The position numbers were made by a program, and so were the translations under genes. This document shows positions 1-10,987 of a stretch of 64,000 nt of DNA, in pieces. Positions within the stretch are counted from its first letter, which is position 1. Every line of letters begins with the position of its first letter. A model generated the notes under the pieces. It searched no databases and was not told the origin of the DNA. It was given only the letters and a program-made list of their open reading frames with translations. Source of the DNA: Halicephalobus mephisto (lineage: Eukaryota; Nematoda; Chromadorea; Rhabditida; Panagrolaimidae); contig SWDT01000002.1 of NCBI GenBank assembly GCA_009193035.1, positions 558,001-622,000 of the forward strand, written 5' to 3'.

Positions 1-420
1 CATTTGGGATTTTTAAAATTCTGGTCCCATCGCGAAAATTTTCATAATCATTTTAACAATTCTAAAAATATCTACTAAATTTTAGGTAAAGAATAATTTA
101 AATATTTTCGTGGCGGGACCAATATTTAGGATTTTAGAAACCCTGGTCCTGTCACGAAGTAGTTTTAATTTCACTTTATATAATTATTTTAACTAATGAT
201 CCTAAAAATATCTGCTGACTAAACCTTCGAACAGAACATGTATCAAGTATTTTTCGCGACGGGATTATTGTTTGTAATTTTCTTAGACAATAAAAAACAA
301 AAACGGAACAACGATCTCGTCGTTCGCAATGCTTGATTCATTTTTTTACAACAAATATTCGTTTTTTAAACATATTTGATATTTTTCGACATAACAATGG
401 CTCTATCAATAGTTTTTTCC
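1..420. repeat. Inverted/tandem repeat, edge copy of the GGACC/CACGAA family
   Basis: Positions 1-200 carry the same unit that forms the array at 2.4-3.1 kb. In it, a 'tggtccc(a/g)tc(g/a)cgaa' motif and its reverse complement 'ttcgtggcgggacca' alternate, so single strands could fold into hairpins. The rest up to 420 is AT-rich without recognisable coding content. Confidence 0.7.
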
Positions 421-426
421 TTGCAG

Positions 427-533
427 AAGTGGCTCGGGCCGGTTTGCTGTCCTGCTTCCAAGTAGTCGAGCCGTCCGATAGGCCTCGACTGGTGCCGGCG
501 GGGATGTTGAATAATTGTGGCGAGTCCAATTGA
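427..533 (+). CDS. Possible terminal exon of an unidentified gene
   Basis: A GC-rich island in AT-rich surroundings is preceded by a good nematode 3' splice site (ttttttccttgcag, ending at 426). It is open for 35 codons to a TGA at 531-533, and the end reads GMLNNCGESN. Composition and the acceptor suggest a last coding exon. No family is recognisable and no upstream exon is visible in the first 420 bases, which are repeats, so the rest would lie left of the window or not exist. The minus strand is also open here, so strand is uncertain. Confidence 0.3.
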
Positions 534-539
534 TGGCAC

Positions 540-1640
540 AGCCATTTAAAACTATTTTTAAAGAAAATTTTTGAAAATTGAAAAAATAAAAAAACGTGAA
601 AAAACTACATATTTCGAAATAAGATAAGATAACAATAAATTTTTCTTTGAGAAAATTTCGTGTCAAGACCGCAGATAAAGAAATAGGATTAAGATTAGGG
701 TACACAATAGGGGCTGTTGTTTGGAGAATAAAGATAAGGAAAAATAAGATTACAGTACGTAAGAGAGATTTTTGTTTCTTTCGCGTCGGGACCGAAAATA
801 AATTTAGGACTTTTAATAAATTGTTTCTTTCGTGCCGAGACCAGGAATGGAAAAAAGCCTAAATCACATTGTAGAAGGTTTTGCATTTTCGTGTCAAGAC
901 CAAGAACGAAAACAACCGATTCAGAACATGTAGCGGGAAGTTTAATGTTTTCGTGTCAAGACCGGAAACGAGAAAAATCGATTTAGGATACGTGGTAAAT
1001 TGTTTTAAATTCTTATATCAGGACTAGGAATGAGAAAAATAATCCTAGGCTAAATTGTGGGATTTTCTGGATTTTCGTGTCGAGACCAGAAATGAGAAAA
1101 ATCGATTTAGGATACGTAGTAAATTATTTTTAATTTTTTTTACCAAGACTAGGAATGAGAAAAATTAATTTAGGATACTTGATAGGGTGTTCTACGTTTT
1201 CGTGTCGAGACCAGAAATGAGAAAAAATTGATTTAGAATACTTGATAAGATATTCTGGATTTTCGTGTCGAGACCAGAAGTGAAAAAATAAATCTAGGAT
1301 ACTTAGTAGGAAATCTTTGTTTTCGTGCCAGGACCGCTGATGTGTAAAAAGTGAAATAAAAATGCAAGTATAGAGTTTCCATTTTTCGCGTCGGGACCAA
1401 AGATAAAGCTTAAATGCATTCGGTTCGAGAGTCATTTGGAAGTTTTAAAGATTATAAAAATAAGATCAATTTTCACCAAAAATGCATCAACCAACTTGAA
1501 GCAAAAAAGACAAATGTGTCTAAAAAATAAGATCGGTTCAGAAAAACGAGACTAGTGTCTTTTGTGGAAAAGCGGGTTGTCTTGAAATGTCGCTTATTTT
1601 TTTTTTTCTAGACAGAGAAGACAACACTTTGCAATCGAAA
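540..1640. repeat. Tandem array with TTTTCGTGTCGAGACCAGAAATGAG units
   Basis: From about 780 to 1440 a unit of about 60-70 bp recurs at least seven times. Each copy starts with 'ttttcgtgtc(g/a)agacc' followed by 'gaaatgagaaaaa' and 'atttaggatac'. The GGTCTCGACACGAAA motif is widespread in Caenorhabditis non-coding DNA. Open frames across this stretch are a by-product of the repeat. Nothing else is seen up to 1640. Confidence 0.7.
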
Positions 1641-1769
1641 GCGAATGCCGGTTTCTCTGACTGGGACTTGTCCAGTTGTTAAGCTAAAACAGCCGGACTA
1701 GTTCGATTTTGAGTAGGGCTATGCCACGGCCGACCAAACAACAACAAACAGCCCCACCCGGTTGCCTGG

Positions 1770-1925
1770 AAGACGGACAGACGGACGAACGAGAACGAAC
1801 TTTTGACGACATTTGCCAAGGAAAACGGACAGACGGACGGACAAGAACGAACTTTTGACGACATTGGCCAGGAAGGACGGACGGACGGACGAGGACGAAC
1901 TCTGACGACATTGGCCAGAGAAGAC
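1770..1925. repeat. GC-rich minisatellite, about 50-bp unit, three copies
   Basis: Three copies of 'gaacttttgacgacatt(t/g)gcca' separated by GGACGGAC-rich segments start near 1799, 1851 and 1900. The purine-rich GACGGACA strings and local GC content stand out from flanking AT-rich DNA. A minus-strand frame is open through it because the repeat lacks stops; the predicted peptide is repeated VRPS-type sequence without similarity to a domain. Confidence 0.75.
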
Positions 1926-2379
1926 CGAAAGGCCCCGTTGCTAAGAGGCAACCCCCAGACCCGAAATGACGCATTTTAAAAAATATATCTTTTTCGACGG
2001 ATTTTAAAAAGGTATTTTTATAAAATTTAAAAATTTCCAACGCAGAAAAGGAGGGAATGCCAGCGGCATCCGGGGGAAGAACAAGTTCGTGGATTCGGCA
2101 CTTTCTCAAAATGGAGGCGTCGAACCGGACTGAACGTTTTTAAAAAAGTAAGTCAAAAAAACAATCGATTAACTCGAAAAAGCTCTTTTTCAATTTTTTC
2201 AGTGAGAAATGTAAATACAGAAATTTTTTATTTAAGAACATCCAAATTTTACTAGATCTTTGATCGAGTTTCGCAAAAAACCAATAAACAAGCTCATCGA
2301 AAAAACCAAATTTCTCGGCAAGATCAATGTTTTTTAATCGATGGTTATCGTTTTTATTTTTTTGAAGAAAATTATAAAC

Positions 2380-3130
2380 ATTTGTCTAAAAATATTTAAA
2401 TTATTTTTTACCTAAAATTTAGTAGATATTTTTAGAATTGTTAAAATGATTATGAAAATTTTCGTGATGGGACCGGAATTTCTAAAATCCTAAATATTGG
2501 TCCTGTCACGAAAATATTTAAATTATTTTTTACCTAAAATTTAGTAGATATTTTTAAAATTGTTAAAATGATTATGAAAAATTTTCGTGACAGGACCAGA
2601 GTTTTTAAAATCCTAAATATTGGTCCTACCACGAAAATATTTAAATTATTTTTTACCTAAAATTTAGTAAATATTTTTAGAATTGTTAAAATGATTATGA
2701 AAATTTTCGTGACGGGACCAGAATTTCTAAAATCCCAAATGTTGGTCCTGCCACGAAAATATTTAAATTATTCTTTACCTAAAATTTAGTAAATATTTTT
2801 AGAATTGTTAAAATGATTATGAAAATTTTCGTGACAGGACCAGAATTTTAAAAATCCCAAATGTTGGTCCTGCCACGATAATATTTAAATTATTTTTTAT
2901 CTAAAATTTAGCAGATATTTTAAAAATTAACAGTTGAAATAATTATAGAGAATTTTCGCGATGGGACCAAGGTTTCTGAAATTCTGAATGTTGGTCTCAC
3001 CACGGAAATTTTCTCACTCATTTTCTGCCTGAAATTTAGTCAATAAGTACTTGTAGAATTAGTAGTTAAAATGATTATAGAAAATTAAATTGAAACTATT
3101 TCGTGGCAGGACCAGGTTTATTTTAAAACC
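2380..3130. repeat. Tandem array, about 122-bp unit with internal inverted motif
   Basis: At least five consecutive units contain 'tttaaattattttttacctaaaatttagtaga', then 'ttttcgtgacgggacca' and, about 20 bases later, its reverse complement 'ttggtcctgccacgaaaa'. Each unit is thus a potential hairpin. Copies differ by point changes (tgatgggacc, tgacaggacc, tgacgggacc). Confidence 0.85.
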
Positions 3131-3223
3131 TTAAATATTGATTTTTCCCGGAAATGTTTGAATCATTCTGTAGTTGGAAATTTAGTATTTTTAGGATAAC
3201 TAATTTTCGAAAAATAAATCAGT

Positions 3224-3600
3224 TTTCGCGGTAAGATCAATATTTTTAATTTTTTAGAGAACTTCCAACTGTTGATTTCATCGTGAAAAATATTTGATTT
3301 TTAAATATCAATTTAGTAAAAAAATTACTTTTAAAATTATTAATAAATTTCGTAATTGAAGAAAAAATATCAATTTTCGCGGTAGGATCAATATTTTTAA
3401 TTTTTTAGAGGACTTCCAATTGTTGATTTAATCGTGAAAAATATTTGATTTTTAAATATCAATTTAGTAAAAAAATTACTTTTAAAATTGTTAATAAATT
3501 TCGTAATTGAAGAAAAAATATCAATTTTCGCGGTAGGATCAATATTTTTTATTTTTCAGAGGACTTCCAATTGTTGATCCCGTCGCGAAAATATTTGAAT
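3224..3600. repeat. Tandem repeat, about 150-bp unit
   Basis: Two full copies and a partial third start with 'tttcgcggtaggatcaatat' near 3224, 3375 and 3525. Each is followed by an 'agaggacttccaattgttga' segment and a 'tcgtgaaaaatatttgattt' segment. It is a diverged relative of the preceding array. Confidence 0.75.
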
Positions 3601-3949
3601 CATTTTATAGTTGAAAATTTAGTATTTTTAAGATAGTTAACAAAGTTCAAAGTCGGAAAAAAACATTCGACATCATTCGTGACGGAACCATGACTTTTCC
3701 GAAATTTTTTCAGATTTTCGAAATTTTTGGAACATGGATCTTGACACGCAATTTCCGATTTTCTCTGGCCATAGACTTGGTCACTAGGCATTTAAAAGGG
3801 CAGTAACCATGTTCTTTGTCGAAGAACAGACAAAAGATGCCTCAGGCAAGACCTGTTCTTTTATTCGGAAAATTTTTATTTTCTCAGAATGAATTTTAAG
3901 TCGTGGTCCCACCACGCAATACTTTGTTAATTCCTCGATTATTAACTTG

Positions 3950-4440
3950 GTTAATGGTCCTTCAAACATCATTCGTGACGGGACCAAAGGGGGAGGGAAA
4001 TTTAATTAAGAAATTTTCGATTTTTTTGAGAAATTTAAAACTACGGTCCTGCCACGAATTTTATTCAATTTATTTTTTAAATTTTTTTAAAATCTTAATA
4101 GTTATTTTAAACAGTATTCGTGACGGGACCAAAAGGGAGATTTAATTAAGAAATTTTCGATTTTTTTGAGAGATTTAAAACTATGGTCCTGCCACGAATT
4201 TTATTCAATTTATTTTTTTAATTTTTTTTATTATCTTAGTAGTTATTTTAAACATCATTCGTGACGGGGACCACTAATTCTCATTTGGTAAAATTTCGAT
4301 TTTTTTGAGAAATTCAAAATTATGGTCCTGGCACGAATTTTGTTTAATTTATTTTTTTACATGATATTTTAATAAACTTCTAACTATCGTTCGTGACAGG
4401 ACCACTAATTCTCATTTAGTAATTTTTTTTGTTTTTAAAC
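3950..4440. repeat. Tandem repeat, about 120-bp unit with GGACC/CACGAA inverted motif
   Basis: Four units alternate 'attcgtgacgggacca' with 'ggtcctgccacgaatttt', spaced by AT-rich sequence. Same family as the 2.4-3.1 kb array and the arrays at 39.5 and 51 kb. Confidence 0.8.
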
Positions 4441-5820
4441 ATGGGCATAGTTAATGATTATTTAAAAAATCAGAAATCAATGATGACTCTGTCCAGAGAC
4501 CCCTGGTGACACGCAAAATGATGAATCATTGGAAATTTCAAAAGCAAAAAATTTTCCGAAATTATTTTTAACATTCTCTAAAATACAAAAAATTACTTTA
4601 AAAACAGTAATTTTTGGTATTGTATTTAAAATTAAAAAATTATTTTAAAAAATTTATAAAATTCGAAAATTACAAATTTATTTAAAATTAAAAAATTATT
4701 TTTTAAATTTTGTAAAATTAAAAAATTATTTTTTAAACTTATTTAAAATTAAAAAATTATTTTTAAATTTATTTAAAATTCGAAAAATTATTTTTTAAAC
4801 TTATTTAAAATTAAAAAATTATTTTTAAATTTATTTAAAATTCGAAAAATTATTTTTAAACTTATTTAAAATTAAAAGATTATTTTTTAAATTTTGTAAA
4901 ATTCGAAAAATAAATATCGATTGGCAAAGTGTAACGAACAAGAAAAGACTGGCAAAGGAAACAAAACGCCAAAGTTATGAACACATTTGTGGATCGAAAA
5001 CTATAATTGTATAACACTCAAACAGCAGCTGTCGATCATAAACAAATGACCAAAGACAAGGAATGACTAAAGGCGCCAGAATATCATTGATGAAATTATT
5101 CCAAAAAAGTTAAAAAATCAAAAAATTAAGAAAATTTAAAAATAAAAAATTAAGAAAATTTAAAAATTTAGAAAAGTTAAAAAATCAAAAAATTTAGAAG
5201 ATTTAAAAATTAAGAAATTCTAAAAATTTAGAAAATTCAAAAATAGAAAAATTCAAAATTTAGAAAATTCAAAAAGCTCTAAAAATGTTAAAAATTAAGA
5301 AAATTCTAAAATTTTAAAATTAAGAAAATTTTAAAAATTAATTTTTGCAGGATATTTCGTAAGAATTGTCTTTTATTTCTTATTTTTTAGAGGATTTAGT
5401 TCTTAAAACTAATCCGAACTTATTGTATTTTTTATTTTTAAGAAAATTAAAATCAAAAAATATAAACAAAATCTAAAAGTTTAATTTTTAAAGAAGTTTG
5501 TTTTTTTAAATTTTAATTTTTTAAAGAATTTTGTTTTTTAAAGTAAAAATTCTAATTTTGAAAGAATTTTATTTTTTAAATTTTTATTTTCAAAGAATTT
5601 TATTTTTTTAAATAGAAATTTATATTTTTAAAGAAGTTTGTTTTTTTAATTTTTATTTTGAAAGAATTTTATTTTTTTAATTTTAATTTTTAAAGAATTT
5701 TATTTTTTAAAATAGAAATTTTAGTTTTTAAAGAATTTTGTTTTTTAAAATAAAAATCTTAATTTTTAAAAAATTTTGTTTTTTTAATATTAAAAAAGTA
5801 AACTTGAAATTTGTTTTTTA
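4440..5820. repeat. AT-rich simple repeats, no gene seen
   Basis: 4600-4920 and 5100-5820 consist of short A/T-rich repeated phrases (such as 'attaaaaaattatttttaaa' and 'tttaaagaattttgttttt'). A short more complex stretch at 4920-5090 shows no open frame or splice signals I trust. Confidence 0.7.
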
Positions 5821-6150
5821 GAATTTCCAACTGAGTACCCTGTTTACCACATTTGGAAATGGTCCACAAAGGGACAAAGTCAAGCCGATATATGTGGCGG
5901 AAATGGTTTAAGAAAGCTTATCATGGAAATATCGACAAAAAAGGCAAAAGGGGACTTGGGAATTTTTCGTTTTCGACGACATGCTTTAAATTCAATGAAG
6001 TCGTTTTCGAGCTTCTCTTGACAGCCCCAGAGATGAGCCTAAAGTTTTGGCAATAGAATTTGAGCAATATAAAATCGACAGACAGGCCCCAATTACCACT
6101 TACATCGGCGATAAAATTTTGTCTGATAAGGAATGCAGAAAGTGAACAAG
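5821..6150 (+). pseudogene. Possible coding relic, unidentified
   Basis: After an acceptor-like 'gtttttta g' at 5820 a frame stays open for about 65 codons (starts FPTEYPVYHIWKWSTKGQ, includes ADICGGNGLRKLIMEIST) to a TGA near 6022. A second frame then reads SLDSPRDEPKVLAIEFEQYK, followed by APITTYIGDKILSDKECRK and a TGA near 6145. Both have mixed, protein-like composition unlike the surrounding poly-A/T repeats, and they are offset by one frame, as expected for a gene broken by a small indel. No domain is recognised. It could also be two exons of a small gene whose intron I cannot place. Confidence 0.35.
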
Positions 6151-6269
6151 TATTTTTTTCTCAAAACAAGATTATTCCGTATTATTCTTTGAAAATCGCC
6201 GTTCAGTCGATTAAAAATTTACAAAAAAATTAATACAGTAACGATAAACATTTTTTTAATTTTAAAAAT

Positions 6270-6680
6270 TCAAGTTCCCGCCAATTTTGGCGAAATGTTC
6301 TGAAAAACTTTTTCAACAAAATATTACAAATTCAAATATTTCGAAATTTCAAATTTCCCGCAAATTTTGGAGAAATATTACGAATAAAAATTTTCAAAAT
6401 TTCGGATTTCCCGCGAATTCTGGCGAAGTGTTCCCAATAAGTTTTTTTTCAAAATTTCAAATTTCCCGCGAATTTTGGCGAAATGTTCCAAATAAGTTTT
6501 TTTTCAAAATTTCAAATTTCCCGCGAATTTTGGCGAAATGTTCCAAATAAGTTTTTTTTCAAAATTTCGAATTTTCCACAAATTCTGGCGAAATGTTCCA
6601 AATAAGTTTTTTTCAATATTTCAAATTTCCCGCAATTTTTAGAAAAATATTACGAATAAAAATATATTTAAAGCTTGAAT
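6270..6680. repeat. Tandem repeat, about 65-bp unit with CCCGCGAATTTTGGCGAAATG
   Basis: Five to six copies of 'caaatttcccgcgaatttt' followed by 'ggcgaaatgttccaaataag' lie in direct array, and more diverged relatives continue to about 6950. The plus-strand open frame here encodes the repeat itself and is not taken as a gene. Confidence 0.8.
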
Positions 6681-6949
6681 TTCACGCTGATATTGGCAAT
6701 GTTCCAAATGGCAAGTTTTTAAATATTTCAATTTCCTATCGACTTTGGTGAACCGTTACGAATAAAAATTTCTTTAAAATTTGAATTTTTACCAATTTTA
6801 GGGAACTATTCTGAATAGAAACTTATTTTTGGCAAAACGTTCTGAATGACAACTTTTTACAATTTTGAATTTCGCGCCGGTTTTGGCAAAAGGTTCAAGG
6901 TAAAAATTCTTCGAAAATTTGGACTTTTTACGAACTTTATGGAACTACT

Positions 6950-9900
6950 TTGAATAGAAATGTTTTTCTTGTTCGGAACAATGCACATTTTATTTTTAAA
7001 TTTTTCTACCAATATCAAGTTTCGATATTTGCGGAATAAATACGACAAGTCTGAACCGTCAAATCTGACGTAAAAATCTGTTTCCTAAGAACCGTTGCAA
7101 CATTTGACAAAAGAAAAATGTAAAATTTGTCTGGTCAAAAGTAGTCCGCGTGAAAACTTTCGGCAAACAGCGAAAGAAGATCAACTTTGTCTTTACAAAA
7201 AGTACTTTTTGTTTGCTTACCGAATTTAGGACTTTAAAACTAAATTTTGTCTACTTGAAAATAGTTTCAGTTTTTTCAGGATGTGATTGAAACTCGAAAA
7301 AACGAGTGACGTAACAGGGAAACACGAATCAACAAGATAAGGGGATCATTTAATGTCTGCAAAAGAAAATAAAAATTGATCGACCGGGGTCCGGGAACGA
7401 AAAAGATCAATTGATCATAACTAACCATCGTCTCATTCAGGATCCAATTATCCGTCTATCCCTAAATTTATAAAACTCTAATTTTTAAAGAAAAAATTAA
7501 AAATCATCGAAAATTAAAAATTAAATTTAAAAATAAATTTATAAAACTCTAATTTAAAAAAAATTGAAAATCATCAAAAATTAAAAATCGATGAAAATAA
7601 AAAAATTAATAAAATTATAAATTAAATTTATAAAACTCTAATTTTTAAAGAAAAAATTAAAAACCATCGAAAATTAAAAATCAAATTAAAAATCGATGAA
7701 AATTTAAAAATTATAAATTAAATTTAAAAATTATAAATTAAATTTAAAAATATATTTATAAAACTCTAATTTTAAAAAAATTGAAAATTAAAAATTAAAT
7801 TTAAAAATAAATTTTATTTAAGTTTGAATAAAAAATTGATTTTAGGTCAATTTTAAAACAACATAAAACTATTTTTAGATTTGGATTTTTTATTTCAGAA
7901 TCATTAAGAAAATTGATGATTTTCTTTAAAAAGATTTTCGATCATCTGATTGACCTTGCAAAGTTATAAAATTTTTGTCAGAAAATTCATGAGAATCGGA
8001 AGTTCCTTAATTAATGAAAAAATTATTTTAAAATTATTTTAAAAAATTATAAAAAAAATAAAAACGTTATTTAAAAAATTGTTTAAAAAATTATAAAAAA
8101 TTATTGAAAAAAATTATTAAAAAAAAATTATAAAAAAATTATTAAAAAAAATTATTAAAAAGAAATTATTAAAAAAATTATTAAAAAATTATTAAAAAAT
8201 TATAAAAAAAATTATAAAAAAGAAATTATTAAAAAAATTATTAAAAAAATTATAAAAAAATTTTTTACTTAAAAATGAATCATTTTTTTAAAAGTACTTT
8301 AAATCCAAAAATTTTAAAATAAAATTAATTAAAGTAGCTTTGTTGTTGAAAAAATTAATTAAAAAATGTTATTTTTTAAAATATTGTAGTTTAAAAAATG
8401 TGGTTTTTTGAAATTTTGAAATTTCTTCGAAAAGAAAAAATAAAAATAAAAATAAAAAAATAGCAATTTTCGAAGAAACTTACTTGTAATTTTTTACAGT
8501 AATTTTGGGATTTTTTTAGAAAAAGGAAATTCATGTCGAGAAAAAATTTGATTTTTTTAAATAATATTTTTTTGAATTTTCATAAAAAAAATTATAAAAA
8601 TAGAAAAATCGGAAATTTACTAAAAAATTAGAATTTCTTAAAATTTTGAGATTTTTGAAAAATTAGAATTTTTTTAATTCTGAAAATTTTTGAAACCAGA
8701 ATTTTTTAAATTTTGAGATTTTTGAGAAATTAAAGTTTTTTAAATTTTGAGGTTTTTGAGAAATTAGAGTTTTTTAAAATTTGAGATTTTTGAGAAATTA
8801 GAACTTTTTAAATTTTAGGATTTTTGAGAAATTATGGGAGTTTATATCGAGGTAATTTTAAAAACGTCAATTTTGAGCAACACGATTTGAATTCCCGCGC
8901 AGAGAGAGCGAGCTAAGTGAAAAATGAAAAAAGTAATAAATCTGGCAGTGTATAAATCCATTCGTTTTCTAATTCTTTTAGAACAATTTTAGGGTTTTCT
9001 GAAAAATGCTAGAAATTGGTATCAAGGGTATTTTTAATAATGTTTAAGAATACTATAATTTGAATTTCCCGCGCAAAAGCAAAAAATTCATAAAAATGAA
9101 AAAAATAATAAATTAAAAAAAATCGATTTAGTTTTTTCCAGTAATTTTAAAAATAAGTAAAAACAGAAATCAATGACGAGATTATTTTTTTAATAATGTT
9201 TATTTTTAAAATTTTAATACTGTAATTTGAATTTCCCGCACAAAAAGAAAAAAATTCATAAAAATGAAAAAAATAATAAATTTTAAAAAATCGATTTAGT
9301 TTTTTACAGTAATTTTAAAATTATCTGATAACTTTTGGAAATTCATATTGAAATTATTTTTAATAATGTTTATTTTTAAAATTTTAATACTGTAATTTGA
9401 ATTTCTCGCGCAAAAAGAAAAAAATTCATAAAAATGGAAAATTTTACAAATCTTTATAAAAATAAACTCGTTTTTTTTACATAAATTTTAAACCTAAAAA
9501 CTTTCAAAATTCCGTATCTAAATAATTTTATAAAATTAAAAATTTTATTTTTTAAATTTAAAATTTTCTATTTTTTAAATTTTTTAATAATCGTATGATT
9601 TCAAAGATAATTATAAAAATATTTTTTATTTTCGTCACTATGATTATGTGGTTATTGAAGACAAGTCAAAAGTTGATTTTACTCGAGTATTTCGGACTCG
9701 AGATGACTACGGAAGGACAAGTTTAAAATTTTTCGGATAAGCTCAGTTACGAAAAACTTAAAAAAAAATAAATATTTTTTTTCAAGTTTTTCAAACATTA
9801 CAAAACTATGTAAAAATTAAAATTTAAACTACAGTAATATTGTTATTTTTAAAAAATTCAAAATTTCGAAGTTTTTTTAAATTTTAAAAAATTATAAAAA

Positions 9901-10834
9901 TTTCAAAATAAATTCAACTACAGTAATATTATTATTTTAGAAAACAGAAAGGATTACCGTAAGCATATTATTGAGAGATTATTCAATTTAAAAGATAAAA
10001 TTCTCGAAACAAAAAAGTTACTGTAAAAAATTCATTAAAATTTTCTTAGTTAAAAAATCAAAAATGTTGAAAATCAAAAAATTTAATAATAAAAATAATT
10101 TTATATTTGATTTAGGTGAATAAAGGTCTCAGAACGAAAAAGTTACTGTAAAAAATTCATTGAAATTTTCTCAGTTAAAAAAGTCGAAAATGTTGAAAAT
10201 CAAAAAATTACAATAATAAAAATAATATCACATTTGACTTAAGTGAATAAAATCCTCGAGACGAAAAAGTTACTGTAATAAGTTTATTAAAATTTTCCCT
10301 AATTAAAACATTTTTATTGAAGTTTTTTGATTTTCAACATTTTCGATTTTTTAAAATTTTCTCCAAATTTTTATTTCAAAAATTCTGAAAATCAAAAAAT
10401 TACAATAATAAAAATAATTTTATTTTCGACTTAAGTGAATAAAGGTCTCAAGATAAAAAAGTTACTGTAAAAAATTCATTAAAATTTTCTTAATCAAAAA
10501 ATCAAAAAAATTACAATAATAAAAATAATTTTATTTTCGACTTAAGTGAATAAAGGTCTCAGAACGAAAAAGTTACTGTAAAAAATTTATTAAAATTTTC
10601 TTAGTTAAAAAACCGAAAATTCTGAAAATCAAAAAATTACAATAATAAAAATAATATCATATTTGACTTAAGTGAATAAAGGTCTCAGAACGAAAAAGTT
10701 ACTGTAAAAAATTCATTAAAATTTTCTTAATCAAAAAACCGAAAATGTTGAAAATCAAAAAATTTAATAATAAAAATGTTTTAAATTTTCTCTAATTTTT
10801 ATTTTTAGAATTTTAGAAATCAAAAATTACCATA
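6950..10834. repeat. Gene-free AT-rich region with several arrays
   Basis: 7440-7830 and 8030-8280 are low-complexity A/T repeats. 8880-9420 has three copies of a unit containing 'gaatttcccgcgcaaaaag' plus 'ttttttacagtaattttaaa'. 10005-10790 holds about six copies of a 125-bp unit containing 'aaaaagttactgtaaaaaat' and 'cttaagtgaataaaggtctc'. 7060-7440 is more complex, but I see no supported exon. Confidence 0.65.
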
Positions 10835-10987
10835 ATGCCGAAATGTCTTGTGGTATTTATTTTGATCTTGATGGGCAGTTACCGTATCTACTGGATTCCA
10901 AAAAGCTGTGATGAGTCCCTTCAGAAGGTTTTAGTTTTGTTGGATATTTTTCGATCCTCGAAGCCGTCAAATTCTGAATTGCATTAG
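10835..10987 (+). CDS. Possible signal-peptide exon (first exon of the EGF membrane protein?)
   Basis: A 50-codon frame begins with MPKCLVVFILILMGSYRIYW, a credible signal peptide, and runs to a TAG at 10985-10987. It is one of few non-repetitive sequences here. The EGF gene beginning at 17863 is extracellular in design but lacks a signal peptide on its first certain exon, so this is a candidate exon 1. Using the donor AAG|gtttta at about 10927/10928 would join in phase 0 to ATGCCGCCC at 17863. The stronger-looking donor TTA|gtgagt at 10985 would not be in frame. The intron would be about 6.9 kb. The link is inferred, not shown. Confidence 0.35.
   Translation: MPKCLVVFILILMGSYRIYWIPKSCDESLQKVLVLLDIFRSSKPSNSELH

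Noticed and set aside
1684..2109. 141-codon minus-strand frame through the GC-rich minisatellite
   Set aside because: The frame repeats the minisatellite unit (VRPS-type peptides), and its flanks lack a recognisable domain or splice signals.
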